This document shows, piece by piece, positions 19,922-20,000 of a DNA stretch of 20,000 bases. The stretch covers positions 90,306,342-90,326,341 of the forward strand of contig CM043953.1 in NCBI GenBank assembly GCA_014529385.2, given 5' to 3'. The stretch comes from Adiantum capillus-veneris (Eukaryota; Streptophyta; Polypodiopsida; Polypodiales; Pteridaceae). The position numbers and the translations under genes are program-made. The notes beneath the pieces were generated by a model. It worked only from the letters and a program-made list of their open reading frames with translations. It was not told where the DNA came from and did no database searches. Each line of letters begins with the position of its first letter. Positions within the stretch are counted from its first letter, which is position 1.

Positions 19922-20000
19922 TGTGCGCGTATGTCGCATGTGTCAATGCAAGGAACTTGCCGATACACTGCGTGCGAGCCACAAATGGCTCCAAGCATAT
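19922..20000 (-). repeat. Right (5') LTR of element A, partial
   Basis: Matches 2767-2845 with three C/T differences in 79 bases, two of them at CpG positions. The LTR continues beyond the window. Confidence 0.92.

Larger units (their letters stand above)
2767..20000 (-). mobile_element. Element A: gag-protease LTR retrotransposon lacking pol, truncated by the window edge
   Basis: The element is bounded on the left by an LTR ending at 2767. On the right the window stops 79 bases into the other LTR. The order on the minus strand is LTR (19922 onward), tRNA-Asp primer site (19901-19917), leader, gag, four zinc knuckles, protease and a WVPK-rich tail, then a polypurine tract and the LTR. No reverse transcriptase, RNase H or integrase motif occurs in its own sequence, so replication would need enzymes in trans. 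This matches the non-autonomous TR-GAG idea, except that A also keeps a protease. Its gag is interrupted by element B (9835-18590). Without B the internal region is about 6.2 to 7.8 kb, depending on where the left LTR starts. The broken frames make present-day coding activity unlikely. Confidence 0.85.

Noticed and set aside
1-20000. CRISPR, prophage, secretion or defence system
   Set aside because: The regular repeats are microsatellites and LTRs, and all recognisable proteins are retroelement proteins.

Overview
This window looks like intergenic DNA from a land plant with a repeat-rich genome. It is built almost entirely of decayed LTR retrotransposons and microsatellites. I see no host gene, no tRNA or rRNA gene, no CRISPR array and no bacterial signal. 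Plant origin is inferred from three things: a Ty3/gypsy element with the dual-RNase H order typical of the plant Tat group, a primer-binding site matching plant tRNA-Asp, and a plant-type Ty1/copia remnant. A fern or other non-angiosperm is possible, but the sequence does not fix the species.

Layout, left to right. Positions 1-1345 (+ strand) hold the 3' part of a dead Ty1/copia pol (integrase end, then RT with a YVDD motif). Positions 1346-2766 are gene-free and carry AC, AG and CT/AC microsatellites. From 2767 to beyond 20000 lies one minus-strand LTR retrotransposon, here called A. Its left LTR starts at 2767, and only the first 79 bases of the right LTR (19922-20000) are visible. The internal order on the minus strand is a tRNA-Asp primer-binding site, a leader, gag, four zinc knuckles, a retropepsin-like domain, then a lysine-rich tail with four W-[V/I]-P-K motifs. 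A has no reverse transcriptase, RNase H or integrase, so it looks like a gag-protease-only (non-autonomous, TR-GAG-like) element.

Inside A's gag sits a second complete minus-strand element, B (9835-18590). B has two 1154-bp LTRs flanked by a 4-bp ACGT target duplication. It carries gag, a CCHC knuckle, a protease, RT, a degenerate RNase H, a second archaeal-type RNase H, a DD35E integrase and a GPF module. This is the Tat-type order. B's pol is broken by four in-frame stops and one frameshift. Removing B plus one target copy (8760 bp, divisible by 3) puts A's gag back in one frame, so A was in place before B inserted.

The elements do not form a pathway. A would need polymerase and integrase supplied in trans. 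B is the same broad type of element, but its LTRs and primer site differ from A's. The most unusual material is element A: a single long gag-protease-tail reading frame, now broken by B, two frameshifts, two stops and a 119-bp tandem duplication, and an unresolved 3' end with two polypurine-tract/LTR-start signals 1.6 kb apart.
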